Origin: an uncultured Ruminococcus sp.
GTDB lineage: Bacteria; Bacillota; Clostridia; Oscillospirales; Ruminococcaceae
Assembly (NCBI GenBank): GCA_902800795.1
Contig: CADCFQ010000004.1
Coordinates: 26,155 to 90,154, forward strand
Length of the DNA stretch: 64,000 nt
Direction: 5' to 3'
Notes under the pieces: model-generated
The model's database searches: none
Seen by the model: the letters and a program-made list of their open reading frames with translations, nothing else
What the model was told of the DNA's origin: nothing
Shown here: one piece after another, positions 1 through 9,686 of the stretch
How positions within the stretch are numbered: position 1 is the first letter of the stretch
Layout: each line of letters begins with the position of its first letter
Translations under genes and position numbers: made by a program

Positions 1-2
1 AG

Positions 3-266
3 GATATAATAATCCGTCTGAAAAGCGGTATACATCTGACAGTAAGAGGCTGCAGACTCTATATCAAGGCAGGCGATAAATTACAGCCTGTCCTTCAGTT
101 CTCCAAAAAGTGCAACGAGGATATCAAAAAACTTATTGAATCAGGTTATCAGCCGTATGATGCAGTTATCCGCTTTATTTGTGCCTGGAAGGATAAGGAA
201 GATACCGAAGGAACTGAGGAAACAGCTATTATTCTGGCTGATGTTTATTTCCGAAGGGATACATAA
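3..266 (+). CDS. C-terminal end of an unidentified protein (cut by window edge)
   Basis: An open frame enters from the left edge and runs 87 codons to a TAA at 264-266. It encodes a mixed basic/acidic segment ending ILADVYFRRDT. I recognise no domain. It ends 23 bases before the next gene, which has its own AAGGAGG site, so the two are probably co-transcribed as the start of the defence island. Only the last part of the protein is visible, so no function is given. Confidence 0.55.
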   Translation, partial: DIIIRLKSGIHLTVRGCRLYIKAGDKLQPVLQFSKKCNEDIKKLIESGYQPYDAVIRFICAWKDKEDTEGTEETAIILADVYFRRDT

Positions 267-289
267 TAATGTGACAAGGAGGAGACTAT

Positions 290-1282
290 ATGGAAAACGA
301 GATCAATAAACTGCAATGGGCAAAAATGTTTATGGACTATCTTGCAAACGGTGTTGATCCTGTAAGCAATACCGATGCAGATGAAGATACTCTTCATAAT
401 GAGGTAATCCGTTCTTGTTTCAGGTATATTTCTGACATTCTTTCGAGAGAAATATATGAAGCTGAAATAAACACCAAGAAAAGCAGTGCTTTCTTGATTA
501 CTGATGAGCAGTTCGCAGAGTTGAAAACATACTCATATAATTGTAAGGTCAGTGAGCTTGCAGCAGAGATAAATCGAGTCACAGAAGGTAATAATACTAA
601 GAAATTTTCAGCAACATGGATAAATGACTGGCTCGAAGCAGAAGGCTATCTGCGTCCAAGTGAGCTTAAAAGCCGAATAGCCACCGAAAAAGGGAATCAG
701 CTTGGAATAAGCTCCGAGTATCGCAAAAGTGATAACGGTAATGAATATTACATCAATTTTTATACTGAGAAAGCTCAATCTTTTGTATTCAGCCACCTGA
801 ATGATATAATTGCATACAGAAATGAAAAATATAATGAGAAAAAACGTCACGAAAAGAATAATATTATAAATCTCGATTTCCCAAAGAGTATTTCAGTTAG
901 AGAGTTTATTCAGCAGCATAATGACAAATGCTTCATTATGTCTATCGGAAGCTGTGATTCTGTTGCGGAGGTTGGCAGTTATCAGGCCGTATTGTACTAC
1001 AAAGGGAAAAGCAATGTGCTGAAAAAGACAGATATCCCTACAAGCTCTGCAAACAAATGCATTCTTGAAGGTGTTCTTGATGCGGCAACATCTATAAAAT
1101 TATCAACAGATGTAATAATACTATCTTCAACGCCTCTCGGGTTTAATACTTCAAAAAGTAAGAATTATAGATACTGTGATGAGATATATCGGGTTCTTTC
1201 TGAAAAAGGATGCAGCATTTTTGCTGCTGTATGTCAAGGGATAGGTTCTGAACTTATCAGTCTTGTAAAATCTATGAAATGA
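290..1282 (+). CDS. hypothetical protein, possible degenerate RNase H-like C-terminal half
   Basis: 330 codons; ATG preceded by a strong AAGGAGG. The N-terminal half (about 1-170) is helical and charged, with a stretch around 110-130 (TWINDWLEAEGYL) that could be a small DNA-binding or dimerisation domain. From about residue 205 a strand/helix order (FIMSIGSCDS, GSYQAVLYYKGK, then a helix CILEGVLDAA, then DVIILSS) is reminiscent of an RNase H fold, but the catalytic Asp/Glu pattern is not obvious. That resemblance is inference only. It sits 15 bases upstream of the helicase gene and 3.2 kb upstream of qatA, in the same direction, so it is probably part of the same defence transcription unit. 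Confidence 0.7.
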   Translation: MENEINKLQWAKMFMDYLANGVDPVSNTDADEDTLHNEVIRSCFRYISDILSREIYEAEINTKKSSAFLITDEQFAELKTYSYNCKVSELAAEINRVTEGNNTKKFSATWINDWLEAEGYLRPSELKSRIATEKGNQLGISSEYRKSDNGNEYYINFYTEKAQSFVFSHLNDIIAYRNEKYNEKKRHEKNNIINLDFPKSISVREFIQQHNDKCFIMSIGSCDSVAEVGSYQAVLYYKGKSNVLKKTDIPTSSANKCILEGVLDAATSIKLSTDVIILSSTPLGFNTSKSKNYRYCDEIYRVLSEKGCSIFAAVCQGIGSELISLVKSMK

Positions 1283-1297
1283 TTCAGGAGGTGCCCC

Positions 1298-4200
1298 ATG
1301 CTAAGACCAGGACTGTACGAACAGGTCATAAACAAAGAACTATCGGATAAAATAGATGATTCTACACAGCTTATCGACAAGCGCAATATTGACAAGGCCG
1401 AAGCTCCGCAGGTGCTGGCGGGGTATCTCTCTGAGGTCATTGAAAAGGGACTTTCACGTCTTGCAGGTGATGATATCGAAGGACAGCTGGGTCTTGCCAA
1501 TAAAATAGTATCGGCTGTTACCGAGCTTACAGGTGACGATGAGTTCGATGGTCTGAGCGTTGATGAACGTGCACAGCAGCTTCTTGCTGTTGCCAATATG
1601 CAGAACAATGCTGACGCAGTGCGTGGACGTATAACAATGACACGCCCCGAAACTTCACTTGCTTCAAGCTCATTGTTCACCGGTGCAGGACACGAACCGC
1701 AGATGATGACAGAGCTGAAAAAAGAGATAGTCTCTGCCGACAGGATAGATATGCTGGTTTCGTTCATCAAATGGAGCGGACTTGTGCTTATCTTGGACGA
1801 ACTCACCGATTTCACCAATCGCGGCGGTCAGCTTCGTGTTATCACAACTTCGTACATGGGTGCTACCGATGTCAAAGCGGTTGAGGAACTGAGTAAGCTG
1901 CCTAATACAGAAATCAAGGTGTCCTACGATACCGAGCGTACAAGGCTTCATGCGAAGTCCTACGTATTTTACCGTGACACAGGCTTTACTACGGCTTATG
2001 TGGGCTCATCGAATATGTCCAACGCTGCAATGACCAGCGGTCTTGAATGGAATCTGAAAATAACCGCTCACGACCAGCCACACACAATCCGCAAGATAAA
2101 TGCCACCTTTGAGAACTACTGGAACAGCACAGATTTTTCGCTGTATTCTCCCGATGACCGTGTGCACCTGATGCAAGCTCTCAAAGCCGAAAAATACCAC
2201 GGTGACAGCACTGACTACAGCTTTGATATACGCCCCTTCTCCTATCAGCAGGAGATTCTTGACAAGCTGACTGCCGAGCGTGAGATACGTCATCACTGGA
2301 AGAACCTTGTTGTCGCCGCAACGGGTACGGGCAAAACTGTCATTTCCGCATTTGATTACAAGCGCTTTCGTCAGTCAAACGGACGCGCAAGGCTTCTCTT
2401 TGTAGCTCACAGACAAGAGATACTTAAGCAGAGTAGAAAATGTTTCCGTGGTGTTCTCCATGATGCTAATTTCGGCGACCTCTGCGTCGGCGGAATTGTG
2501 CCCGAGAGTCTTGAAAACCTGTTCATTTCCATTGAGTCTTTCAACTCTCAGGCCCTTGATAAGATAACCTCTCCCGACTACTACGACTTCATCATCGTGG
2601 ACGAGTTCCACCACGCCGCTGCGCCTACATATCAGCGTCTGCTTGAATATTACAAACCGAAGATACTTCTTGGTCTGACGGCTACTCCCGAGCGTATGGA
2701 CGGCAAGAGCATTCTGCCGTATTTCGATGACCGTATCGCTGCGGAGATACGTCTGCCTGAAGCCATAGACAGGAAGCTGCTGTGTCCTTTCCACTACTTC
2801 GGAGTGTCCGACAACGTTGATCTGAATGATGTTAAATGGTCAAGAGGCGGATATGATAAAACTGCCCTGTCTAAGCTGTATACCGGCTACGACCTGCGTG
2901 TGATGCTTATCCTGAAAGAGCTTAACAAATACATTGCGGACATGGACAAGGTTAAGGGACTGGGCTTCTGCGTATTGAAGGAGCACGCTGAGTATATGGC
3001 TCAGCGCTTCAATCAGAACAATATACCGTCCATCGCCCTGACCGCTGACAGCAAAAAGGACGAGCGTGATTCGGCACAGCATAAGCTGGCGAATGGCGAG
3101 ATAAAGTTCATCTTCACCGTTGACCTTTACAACGAGGGCGTGGATATCCCCGAGGTCAACACGGTGATGTTCCTGCGTCCTACCGAGAGCTTGACTGTGT
3201 TCCTGCAACAGCTTGGACGTGGTCTGCGTCTCAGCGAGGGCAAGGACTGCCTGACGGTACTGGATTTTATCGGTCAGGCACATATGAAGTATAATTTCGA
3301 GAGCAAGTTTGCGGCACTTCTCGGCAACACTCAGCGCAGTGTCAGGGACGAGATAGAGAACGGCTTTCCTCTGTTGCCGAAGGGCTGTTATATCAAGCTG
3401 GAAAAGCAGGCGCAGAAGTACATTCTCGACAATATCAGGCAGGCTGTGGGCAACAAGAGCGCTATCGTAAAGCGTCTTGAAAACTTCACCGAAGACAGCG
3501 GAAAGGCTCTTAACCTTACCAATTTCCTTGATTACTACAACCTCGATATCAGTGCGATTTACGGCACGAAAAACAGCTTTGCAAGGCTGTGTGTGCAGGC
3601 TGAGGTAAGAGAGAATTTCACCGAAGATATTGAAGAAGTCATCACAAAAGCACTGCCCCGACTTTCCTACATTGATTCGCACAGATTGATCGAACTTGTT
3701 ATAGATTATCTCCCGAAAATTGGCAATTACACCATTGACAATTTCGACGGCGTTCAGCAGAGAATGTGGCAGATGTTACAATTCACAATATGGCAGAAGT
3801 CACATGAGGACTGCGGTTTCAGCGACCTGCTGGAAGGTTTCCGGAAGATTGCGAAGTCGCCTGTGATGCTCAGTGAAATACTTGAGCTGATGTACTACAA
3901 ATACGACAAGATAGACTTCATCGACGAGCCTGTGCAGGTGGACTATGACTGTCCGCTGGATTTATACTGCAGTTACACTTCCGCTCAAATTCTTGTGGCA
4001 ATGGATTACTATAATATAAGCAGTTTCCGTGAGGGTGCCAAATATTTTAAAGATAAGAAAACGGATGTATTGTTCATAACGCTCAACAAGTCGGACAAGG
4101 ACTATTCGCCCACCACCATGTACAACGATTATTCCATTAACAGCGAGCTGTTCCACTGGCAGAGCCAAAGCACCATAACTCCGCAAAGTAATACAGGTCA

Positions 4201-4414
4201 GCGTTATATCAATCATCGCAAGCTAGGTACAAGCGTGATGATATTTGTCCGTGAGTACAAGAGCACTAAGCTTGGTGCTGCACCTTATACCTTCCTCGGA
4301 CTGGCGGACTATGTGAAATCGGAAGGCTCGAAGCCTATGAACGTTGTGTGGAAGCTCCGCAAGCCTATCCCTGCGAAGTATCTCAGGAAGACTAATCAGC
4401 TGACGGTGGGATGA
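1298..4414 (+). CDS. PLD-nuclease / SF2 DEAD-DEAH helicase fusion (DUF3427-type)
   Basis: 1038 aa. Residues about 125-250 form a phospholipase D-type nuclease domain: the HxK motif is H218-K220 (LHAKSYVF), followed by GSSNMSNAAM. From about 315 follows an SF2 helicase: Walker A ATGTGKT at 341-347, DEFHHA at 435, GLTATPERMDG (motif III region), and LGRGLRLSEGKD (motif VI). The remaining 350 residues match the layout of DUF3427 helicases. Such proteins are expected to translocate on nucleic acid and cut it, and are frequent in defence islands (family knowledge). The gene starts 15 bases after the preceding gene (site AGGAGG) and lies 84 bases before qatA. It is visibly less AT-rich than the Qat genes, so the two may have arrived separately. 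Whether it works with Qat is unknown. Confidence 0.88.
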   Translation: MLRPGLYEQVINKELSDKIDDSTQLIDKRNIDKAEAPQVLAGYLSEVIEKGLSRLAGDDIEGQLGLANKIVSAVTELTGDDEFDGLSVDERAQQLLAVANMQNNADAVRGRITMTRPETSLASSSLFTGAGHEPQMMTELKKEIVSADRIDMLVSFIKWSGLVLILDELTDFTNRGGQLRVITTSYMGATDVKAVEELSKLPNTEIKVSYDTERTRLHAKSYVFYRDTGFTTAYVGSSNMSNAAMTSGLEWNLKITAHDQPHTIRKINATFENYWNSTDFSLYSPDDRVHLMQALKAEKYHGDSTDYSFDIRPFSYQQEILDKLTAEREIRHHWKNLVVAATGTGKTVISAFDYKRFRQSNGRARLLFVAHRQEILKQSRKCFRGVLHDANFGDLCVGGIVPESLENLFISIESFNSQALDKITSPDYYDFIIVDEFHHAAAPTYQRLLEYYKPKILLGLTATPERMDGKSILPYFDDRIAAEIRLPEAIDRKLLCPFHYFGVSDNVDLNDVKWSRGGYDKTALSKLYTGYDLRVMLILKELNKYIADMDKVKGLGFCVLKEHAEYMAQRFNQNNIPSIALTADSKKDERDSAQHKLANGEIKFIFTVDLYNEGVDIPEVNTVMFLRPTESLTVFLQQLGRGLRLSEGKDCLTVLDFIGQAHMKYNFESKFAALLGNTQRSVRDEIENGFPLLPKGCYIKLEKQAQKYILDNIRQAVGNKSAIVKRLENFTEDSGKALNLTNFLDYYNLDISAIYGTKNSFARLCVQAEVRENFTEDIEEVITKALPRLSYIDSHRLIELVIDYLPKIGNYTIDNFDGVQQRMWQMLQFTIWQKSHEDCGFSDLLEGFRKIAKSPVMLSEILELMYYKYDKIDFIDEPVQVDYDCPLDLYCSYTSAQILVAMDYYNISSFREGAKYFKDKKTDVLFITLNKSDKDYSPTTMYNDYSINSELFHWQSQSTITPQSNTGQRYINHRKLGTSVMIFVREYKSTKLGAAPYTFLGLADYVKSEGSKPMNVVWKLRKPIPAKYLRKTNQLTVG

Positions 4415-4498
4415 TTGTTTATGTATTATAATTTATATGTTTTTCATATTAAGTCAAAATAAATAGAGTTATTCGTAACATATTGAAAGGAGATAAAA

Positions 4499-6373
4499 AT
4501 GCTTTTATCTGATAATGAAACCAAAAATGACTTGCTCAATAATTCGGCAATTGCAAGCACAATTGTATCACTTATAAACGAGAGTGAAAATCAACCGCTT
4601 TCTATCGGCATACATGGTGACTGGGGGGCAGGAAAATCGAGTATCCTTGAAATGGTATATGATCAAATTGAACACCATGTAGAAGCTGGTGACTTAAAAT
4701 ACTTATGTATCCGCTTTAATGGTTGGAAACATCAAGGTTTTGAAGATTCAAAAATAGCTTTGATGAGTGCAATTATTTCTGAAATAGAACAAAATGAGGA
4801 ATTTGCATCAAAAGCAAAAGATACAATAAAAAAGCTATGGAAAAACATAAACTGGCTTTCAGTTGCTAAAGCAGCAGGCAAAATAGGGGTTGGCTTGGCA
4901 ACAGGAACAACGCCTATGGCTCTGCTATCAGTAGCTATAGACAAGCTGAAAGAAAAAACAAAGGACAAAAAAGAAGTTGAAACCGCTATTAATTCTATAG
5001 GTACTTATTTAAATGAAGCTGGAGTAATTGGTGATAATTCCAGTAATCATGAATTCAATGAATTTCAAAAAAATTTTACCGAATTGCTTAACAAAACTGA
5101 AATCGATAAGCTAGTAGTTTTGATTGATGACTTGGACAGGTGCCTACCAGATGTTGTTATAGACACATTAGAAGCAATACGCTTATTTATGTTTAACGAA
5201 AAGACTGCTTTTATCATTGCTGCTGACGAAATCATGGTACAATATGCTGTAAAAAAACATTTCCCTGATGTTATAGATATTTACCAAAACAATGCAGGCA
5301 TAGAGTTTGCAAACAAGTACTTAGAAAAACTAATACAAGTTCCTTTCAGAATTCCTTCATTAGGTGACGTGGAAGCTTGTAATTATATTATGTTATTATT
5401 AGTGGGTTCACGTCTGGAAGATGATAATAGACATTATCAAGCTCTATGTAAAGAGAGTATTAACCGTATGAAAAAGCCTTGGGATATTAAACCTTTTGGT
5501 GCAAATGATGTTTTTAATATTCTACAAGAAGACTATAGCACGGTTCAAACAGAGGTTTCTATAGCTATACAGATCAGTAATTTACTCGCAAGCAACACTA
5601 ATGGGAACCCCAGAAAAATCAAAAGATTTATCAATATGCTTCTCTTAAGATATGCAATTGCTTCAAGTCGTGGTTATAGCGATGCAATAAAGCTTCCAAT
5701 ACTAGCAAAAATGATGTTAGTAGAACATTATTCACCAGCTTTTTATAAAAATCTTCCTAGCCAATTAGACGAAAATGGAGTTTGGAAAGAATTGTCAGAA
5801 ATTATAAAAATCCTTTCATCTCCTGCTGTAGAAAAAAGTGATGATATTTGGTTTGACATAAAAGAAATGTCTGAATGGATATTGTCAGAGCCCAGTATCG
5901 AAGGTGTCAATCTAAAACCATATTACTTTGCATGTAAGGAAAGAATTGACTACTTTGCCGGAAGAAAGGAGGCAAATGATTTAGGTGAAATTGTTGATCT
6001 ACTCTTTAGTAATGAAATGCTAATTACGCAACACAAAGAAAAAATAGAGAGGCTTACTGAGGAAGAAGCTTTACAAATATTTGAGGTAGTTACCACAAAA
6101 ATTAATCAATCCGGTCAGTTTAATACTAAACCTAATGGTATTGATGGCTTGATAATTCTAGTGCAAAGCAAACCAGACTTACATAAAAATCTTGCAGACT
6201 TCATTTCTACAATTCCACCAAAGGAAATTGGTGTATGGGTTTTAACAGGCTTTGATAAAGCTATTCCAAAAGATTCAGAGGCTTGGAAAGTTCTTGAAAA
6301 GTATCGTCAAAGTCTTATGAATGATGGAAGTGAACTTGTCAAAAAAGCTTTACGAAGGTTAGGAGAGAAATAA
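4499..6373 (+). CDS. qatA: QatA, KAP-family P-loop ATPase of the Qat defence system
   Basis: 624 aa. Walker A GDWGAGKS at about 40-47, followed by the RFNGW motif typical of KAP NTPases; Walker B is LVVLIDDLDRC at 205-215. A hydrophobic glycine-rich segment at about 124-146 is the membrane-type insert common in KAP NTPases. The gene heads a four-gene block (KAP ATPase, unknown, QueC-like, TatD-like) that is exactly the order of the QatABCD anti-phage system (Gao et al. 2020). Strong site AAAGGAG; the stop is 3 bases before qatB. The whole block is very AT-rich compared with the helicase upstream and the chromosome after 12.9 kb, which suggests separate acquisition. Confidence 0.92.
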   Translation: MLLSDNETKNDLLNNSAIASTIVSLINESENQPLSIGIHGDWGAGKSSILEMVYDQIEHHVEAGDLKYLCIRFNGWKHQGFEDSKIALMSAIISEIEQNEEFASKAKDTIKKLWKNINWLSVAKAAGKIGVGLATGTTPMALLSVAIDKLKEKTKDKKEVETAINSIGTYLNEAGVIGDNSSNHEFNEFQKNFTELLNKTEIDKLVVLIDDLDRCLPDVVIDTLEAIRLFMFNEKTAFIIAADEIMVQYAVKKHFPDVIDIYQNNAGIEFANKYLEKLIQVPFRIPSLGDVEACNYIMLLLVGSRLEDDNRHYQALCKESINRMKKPWDIKPFGANDVFNILQEDYSTVQTEVSIAIQISNLLASNTNGNPRKIKRFINMLLLRYAIASSRGYSDAIKLPILAKMMLVEHYSPAFYKNLPSQLDENGVWKELSEIIKILSSPAVEKSDDIWFDIKEMSEWILSEPSIEGVNLKPYYFACKERIDYFAGRKEANDLGEIVDLLFSNEMLITQHKEKIERLTEEEALQIFEVVTTKINQSGQFNTKPNGIDGLIILVQSKPDLHKNLADFISTIPPKEIGVWVLTGFDKAIPKDSEAWKVLEKYRQSLMNDGSELVKKALRRLGEK

Positions 6374-6376
6374 CAA

Positions 6377-7192
6377 ATGGGAACATCAACTCATAACAGT
6401 GGCCAAAATGGGCGAACTCCTCTTGTCCCTTCATGGTTAGAAGAACCCAGTGATACAGCTTCATCAACAATTAATATCGAAAAGTCCTATGATATACCTC
6501 CTGATGGTGCGACTGATAGGTTTACTAAACCAAGAGGAGATTTTACAAGGTATATAAACTCAAACGGTCGGGATAGAAGTCGAAGCAGAAAAAGCATCTC
6601 TAAATACATAAAGCAATCACTTGGTGGCAGTTCAAATGCTGTTAAAAGATTAGGTGCAGCAAGACTTAGCTCAGCAAACCTACTATCTATTGCAAGGGCA
6701 CTGCATTCTGGTGGCGTAAGCGCAGTAGAACAATATCTTAATATCACTAATCTTGTTGGTAAAACAGCCTCAGAGGTATTCATTACTATTGTAGATTTTA
6801 TTTGCCCAGATGGAGGAACTCAGGATGAAGGAATCGCAAGAGAAGCCTACATTTCTGCTATTGAGGAAACACCTGAAATTGCAAATATTCCATTTGACAA
6901 ATTAACATCTGATCAAATGCTATTATTTATTGAAAAAACAATGACTAATGCAATATGCGCAAGAATAACCAACGATATTGGAAATAAACTACTTTTCTTA
7001 CCTGATGACATTGAAACCGCCAATACAATCGTTACACAAATTACCGATTTAATCAGTGGTGCAATTTCTGATGCAATAACAGAATTACATGTTACACCTG
7101 AAAACATTCCTCAAAAGGAAGCAATAAAAGTAGTTGATGAAGTCTACAAAACCGCATTTGATATTTTGGAAAGTATAGGTGATACAGAATGA
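6377..7192 (+). CDS. qatB: QatB, Qat defence system component of unknown biochemistry
   Basis: 271 aa. No enzymatic motif is visible. The first 80 residues are polar and Ser/Arg-rich (disordered-looking, with a basic RDRSRSRKS stretch near 55-65); the rest is predicted helical. Its identity rests on position: between the KAP ATPase and the QueC-like gene, with 3 bases to qatA and a 4-base ATGA overlap with qatC, indicating translational coupling. In the described systems all four genes are needed, but I cannot say from sequence what QatB does. Confidence 0.85.
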   Translation: MGTSTHNSGQNGRTPLVPSWLEEPSDTASSTINIEKSYDIPPDGATDRFTKPRGDFTRYINSNGRDRSRSRKSISKYIKQSLGGSSNAVKRLGAARLSSANLLSIARALHSGGVSAVEQYLNITNLVGKTASEVFITIVDFICPDGGTQDEGIAREAYISAIEETPEIANIPFDKLTSDQMLLFIEKTMTNAICARITNDIGNKLLFLPDDIETANTIVTQITDLISGAISDAITELHVTPENIPQKEAIKVVDEVYKTAFDILESIGDTE

Positions 7193-8538
7193 GCAAGTAC
7201 TTATTAAAAGCAGATTACGAGAATGAAAGAATTACTTCAATGAAACAAGGCGATTTAATTACAGTAAATGTACCTATGCTTGAAAACAACAAACTCAAAT
7301 ATGGTTTAAAGGCAATTCTCACAAAAATGAAAAAGAAAAAAGTATATCCTTCAGAAAAGGGATTTGATATAATATCTTTAGCAACTATCGTATATTTGGC
7401 AGATACAAGAATATCAAGGAAAAAACATGGACAAGACTCATGGACAAGAGAAATATCAATTGAACTGCCAGTATCAAATACGAATATATGGAATAATCAA
7501 ATAGATGTTCTAGAAAGAATGCTGAAATTTCTGACAGGAGATATATGGCACATAAACTTTATTAAACGGAAATGGCTTCTTGAAACGGCATTACCAAAAC
7601 AAAATAAAACTAACAACTATAATTGTGCCTCACTATTTTCAGGAGGTATGGATAGCTTAATCAGTACTATTAATCTGATGCAAGAAGGAAAAAACACATT
7701 ATTAATAAGTCATGCCGGAGAACCATTAACTAAAAACGCTCAAATCAATATCATTAACAAACTTGACAAAGCTTATCCGAACTATTTACACGATATAATG
7801 GATCTGTGGATGGTTTTTCCTGACAATTACATTCCATATGGTGAAAACGATAATAATACTAGAAGCAGATCTTTTCTGTTTATTGCATTTGGAATATTTG
7901 TTTTAACTGGAATAAATAATGTTAGCGAACTTCTCGTCCCTGAAAATGGATTGATTGCACTGAATGTTCCACTTGATGTAACAAGAGTAGGATCATTCAG
8001 TACAAGAACTACCCATCCATTTTATCTTAATAAATGGAATGAATTATTATCAGGGGTAGGTATAAATTTAACCGTACGAAATCCGTATTGGAACAAAACA
8101 AAGGGCGAAATGGCTTCTGAATGCCAGAATAAAAATATATTAGTCGAAACAATGAAACTATCTTTTTCATGTTCTTCGCCAAATAAAGCTAGATGGCAGA
8201 AAATGGCATCTCAGCACTGCGGTTATTGTGTTCCATGTTTAATTAGAAGAGCGGCTATGCACAAAGCATTTGGAAAAGATGTAACTAACTATACCATTAA
8301 TTCTATAAAAACTATGCAGATAAATAGTAATAATAGTAAGGGCGTCCAGTTAAGATCATTCCAATACGCAATCAATAAAGTTAAGAGTCATGAAGGAATT
8401 GAAAAAATGTACATTCATAAATCAGGACCTTTATCGACTGATAACCTATATCTTAACGAATTAGCATATACGTATAAAAGGGGATTATTAGAAGTCGATT
8501 CATTTATAGAAGAAAGTTTGAAACAGGAAGGATTATAA
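7189..8538 (+). CDS. qatC: QatC, QueC-like protein of the Qat defence system
   Basis: 449 aa, about twice the length of housekeeping QueC (preQ0 synthase). The PP-loop ATP pyrophosphatase motif SGGMDS is at 151-156. The zinc cluster of QueC is present as C328, C344, C347 and C350 (CGYCVPC). An N-terminal extension of about 145 residues precedes the catalytic domain. By family knowledge QueC-like enzymes adenylate and amidate a carboxylate; in Qat the substrate may be a protein or nucleotide rather than 7-carboxy-deazaguanine. No other queuosine genes lie beside it (queT is 18 kb away), which supports a defence role. Confidence 0.92.
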   Translation: MSKYLLKADYENERITSMKQGDLITVNVPMLENNKLKYGLKAILTKMKKKKVYPSEKGFDIISLATIVYLADTRISRKKHGQDSWTREISIELPVSNTNIWNNQIDVLERMLKFLTGDIWHINFIKRKWLLETALPKQNKTNNYNCASLFSGGMDSLISTINLMQEGKNTLLISHAGEPLTKNAQINIINKLDKAYPNYLHDIMDLWMVFPDNYIPYGENDNNTRSRSFLFIAFGIFVLTGINNVSELLVPENGLIALNVPLDVTRVGSFSTRTTHPFYLNKWNELLSGVGINLTVRNPYWNKTKGEMASECQNKNILVETMKLSFSCSSPNKARWQKMASQHCGYCVPCLIRRAAMHKAFGKDVTNYTINSIKTMQINSNNSKGVQLRSFQYAINKVKSHEGIEKMYIHKSGPLSTDNLYLNELAYTYKRGLLEVDSFIEESLKQEGL

Positions 8539-8539
8539 A

Positions 8540-9271
8540 ATGATATTTGATTCTCATTGCCACCTTGATCTTATGGACAATATGACATCCATGATTGAAG
8601 AGATACAACAAACTAATATTGGAATTTTTTCTGTTGGAACCACTCCCAAAGCATATATCAAAAGTATAGAGTTATGTCATAATATACCAAATATTAAAGT
8701 CGGTCTTGGATTTCATCCGCAACTTATATATAGTGGTTATAATGATATAGACTTGTTTGAAAGAATCATACCTAATTGTCACTATATTGGAGAAATTGGT
8801 CTTGATTATAGTCAAAATTATATTCATACTAAAAGTAGACAACTATTAATGTTTGAGAGGATAATAAAAATATGCGAAAAACAAGGCGATAAAACTATGT
8901 CTATTCACTCTCTAAAATCTGTTAATGATATTATTAGGATTATAGAAAAGAATAAGTATAATGATAGTAACAAATACATTTTTCATTGGTTTACAGGAAG
9001 TGTTTATCAGTTGAAACGGTTAATATCATTAAATTGCTTTTTTTCAATAAATCCTCGAATGTTAAAAACAAAAACCGGAAATGAAATATTGAAAAACATT
9101 CCTATAGATCGCTTGCTATTAGAGACAGATTCACCTTTTACAAAAAAATACACTTCCATATGTGACTTAAAAAAAGAATTAGATGACACAACAAAAGCAT
9201 TATCAACAATGCTATCCAGAAATATATACGTAAGCCTCAACACTACACAAAATAACATTTTCAAGTATTAA
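8540..9271 (+). CDS. qatD: QatD, TatD-like metal-dependent nuclease
   Basis: 243 aa. The metal ligands of the TatD amidohydrolase fold are all present: H6 and H8 (HCH), E85 (GEIGLDY), H123, H149 (FHWFTGS) and D197 (LLLETDSPF). The start follows the qatC stop by one base. The protein is slightly shorter than housekeeping TatD (about 255-260 aa). It completes the Qat operon as its presumed nuclease. Downstream is AT-rich non-coding DNA; no clear terminator hairpin with a T-run is visible before 9363. Confidence 0.92.
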   Translation: MIFDSHCHLDLMDNMTSMIEEIQQTNIGIFSVGTTPKAYIKSIELCHNIPNIKVGLGFHPQLIYSGYNDIDLFERIIPNCHYIGEIGLDYSQNYIHTKSRQLLMFERIIKICEKQGDKTMSIHSLKSVNDIIRIIEKNKYNDSNKYIFHWFTGSVYQLKRLISLNCFFSINPRMLKTKTGNEILKNIPIDRLLLETDSPFTKKYTSICDLKKELDDTTKALSTMLSRNIYVSLNTTQNNIFKY

Positions 9272-9362
9272 TTACAAATACAACGTTAATAAATAATGCT
9301 ACTTAACTTATCTTTAATTGAAGCATATTTTGGGGTTAGTTCAAAATATACCTGTAGTTTAC

Positions 9363-9391
9363 TTGCTTTTTCCCAAAAGCTATGATATAAT
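9363..9391 (+). promoter_or_regulatory. sigma-A type promoter for the 35-codon gene
   Basis: TTGCTT (9363-9368), 17-base spacer, TATAAT (9386-9391). The transcript would carry a leader of about 65 bases with a short self-complementary GGTCG..CGACC stretch, then the AAAGGAG site of the small gene. Confidence 0.75.
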
Positions 9392-9465
9392 ACAGGTAAA
9401 GTCAGAACCGAAACGGTCGCAGGACGACCACTGTATCAAAAATAATTTTGAAAGGAGTTACCGAA

Positions 9466-9573
9466 ATGAAACAGTTTACTATGGTTTATCTGTACAGTGA
9501 ACACTATGAGGAAAGTTTCTATCACGAGAGTGAAGAAGCTCTTATTGTGCTGCGTACAGAACATAGTGGATAG
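9466..9573 (+). CDS. small protein, 35 aa
   Basis: A 35-codon frame beginning MKQFTMVYLYSEHYEES, with a strong AAAGGAG site seven bases upstream of ATG and a consensus promoter 75 bases upstream. It ends in TAG at 9571-9573 and is followed about 50 bases later by an intrinsic terminator. No family is recognised. Tyr/Glu/Ser content is high and there is no membrane segment. Spacing of promoter, site and terminator makes it a credible gene, or a leader peptide for the XRE gene beyond the terminator. Confidence 0.6.
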   Translation: MKQFTMVYLYSEHYEESFYHESEEALIVLRTEHSG

Positions 9574-9619
9574 TCATTTCGGAGAGCACTTTCTTTGTGT
9601 TGTGATCCATACAAATGAT

Positions 9620-9657
9620 AAACACCGTCTGTATGCAAGCAGGCGGTGTTTTTGTTT
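9620..9657 (+). terminator. intrinsic terminator between small gene and XRE gene
   Basis: AACACCG (9621-9627) pairs with CGGTGTT (9644-9650), extended by TCTG/CAGG inside, followed by TTTGTTTT. It lies 30 bases before the XRE gene, for which I see no separate promoter, so readthrough may control that gene. Confidence 0.75.
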
Positions 9658-9686
9658 TCATAATACAAGGAAAGGAGTTGCTCGCG

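Noticed and set aside
1234..4216. Long minus-strand frames opposite the helicase gene
   Set aside because: Shadows of the helicase coding strand, without sites.
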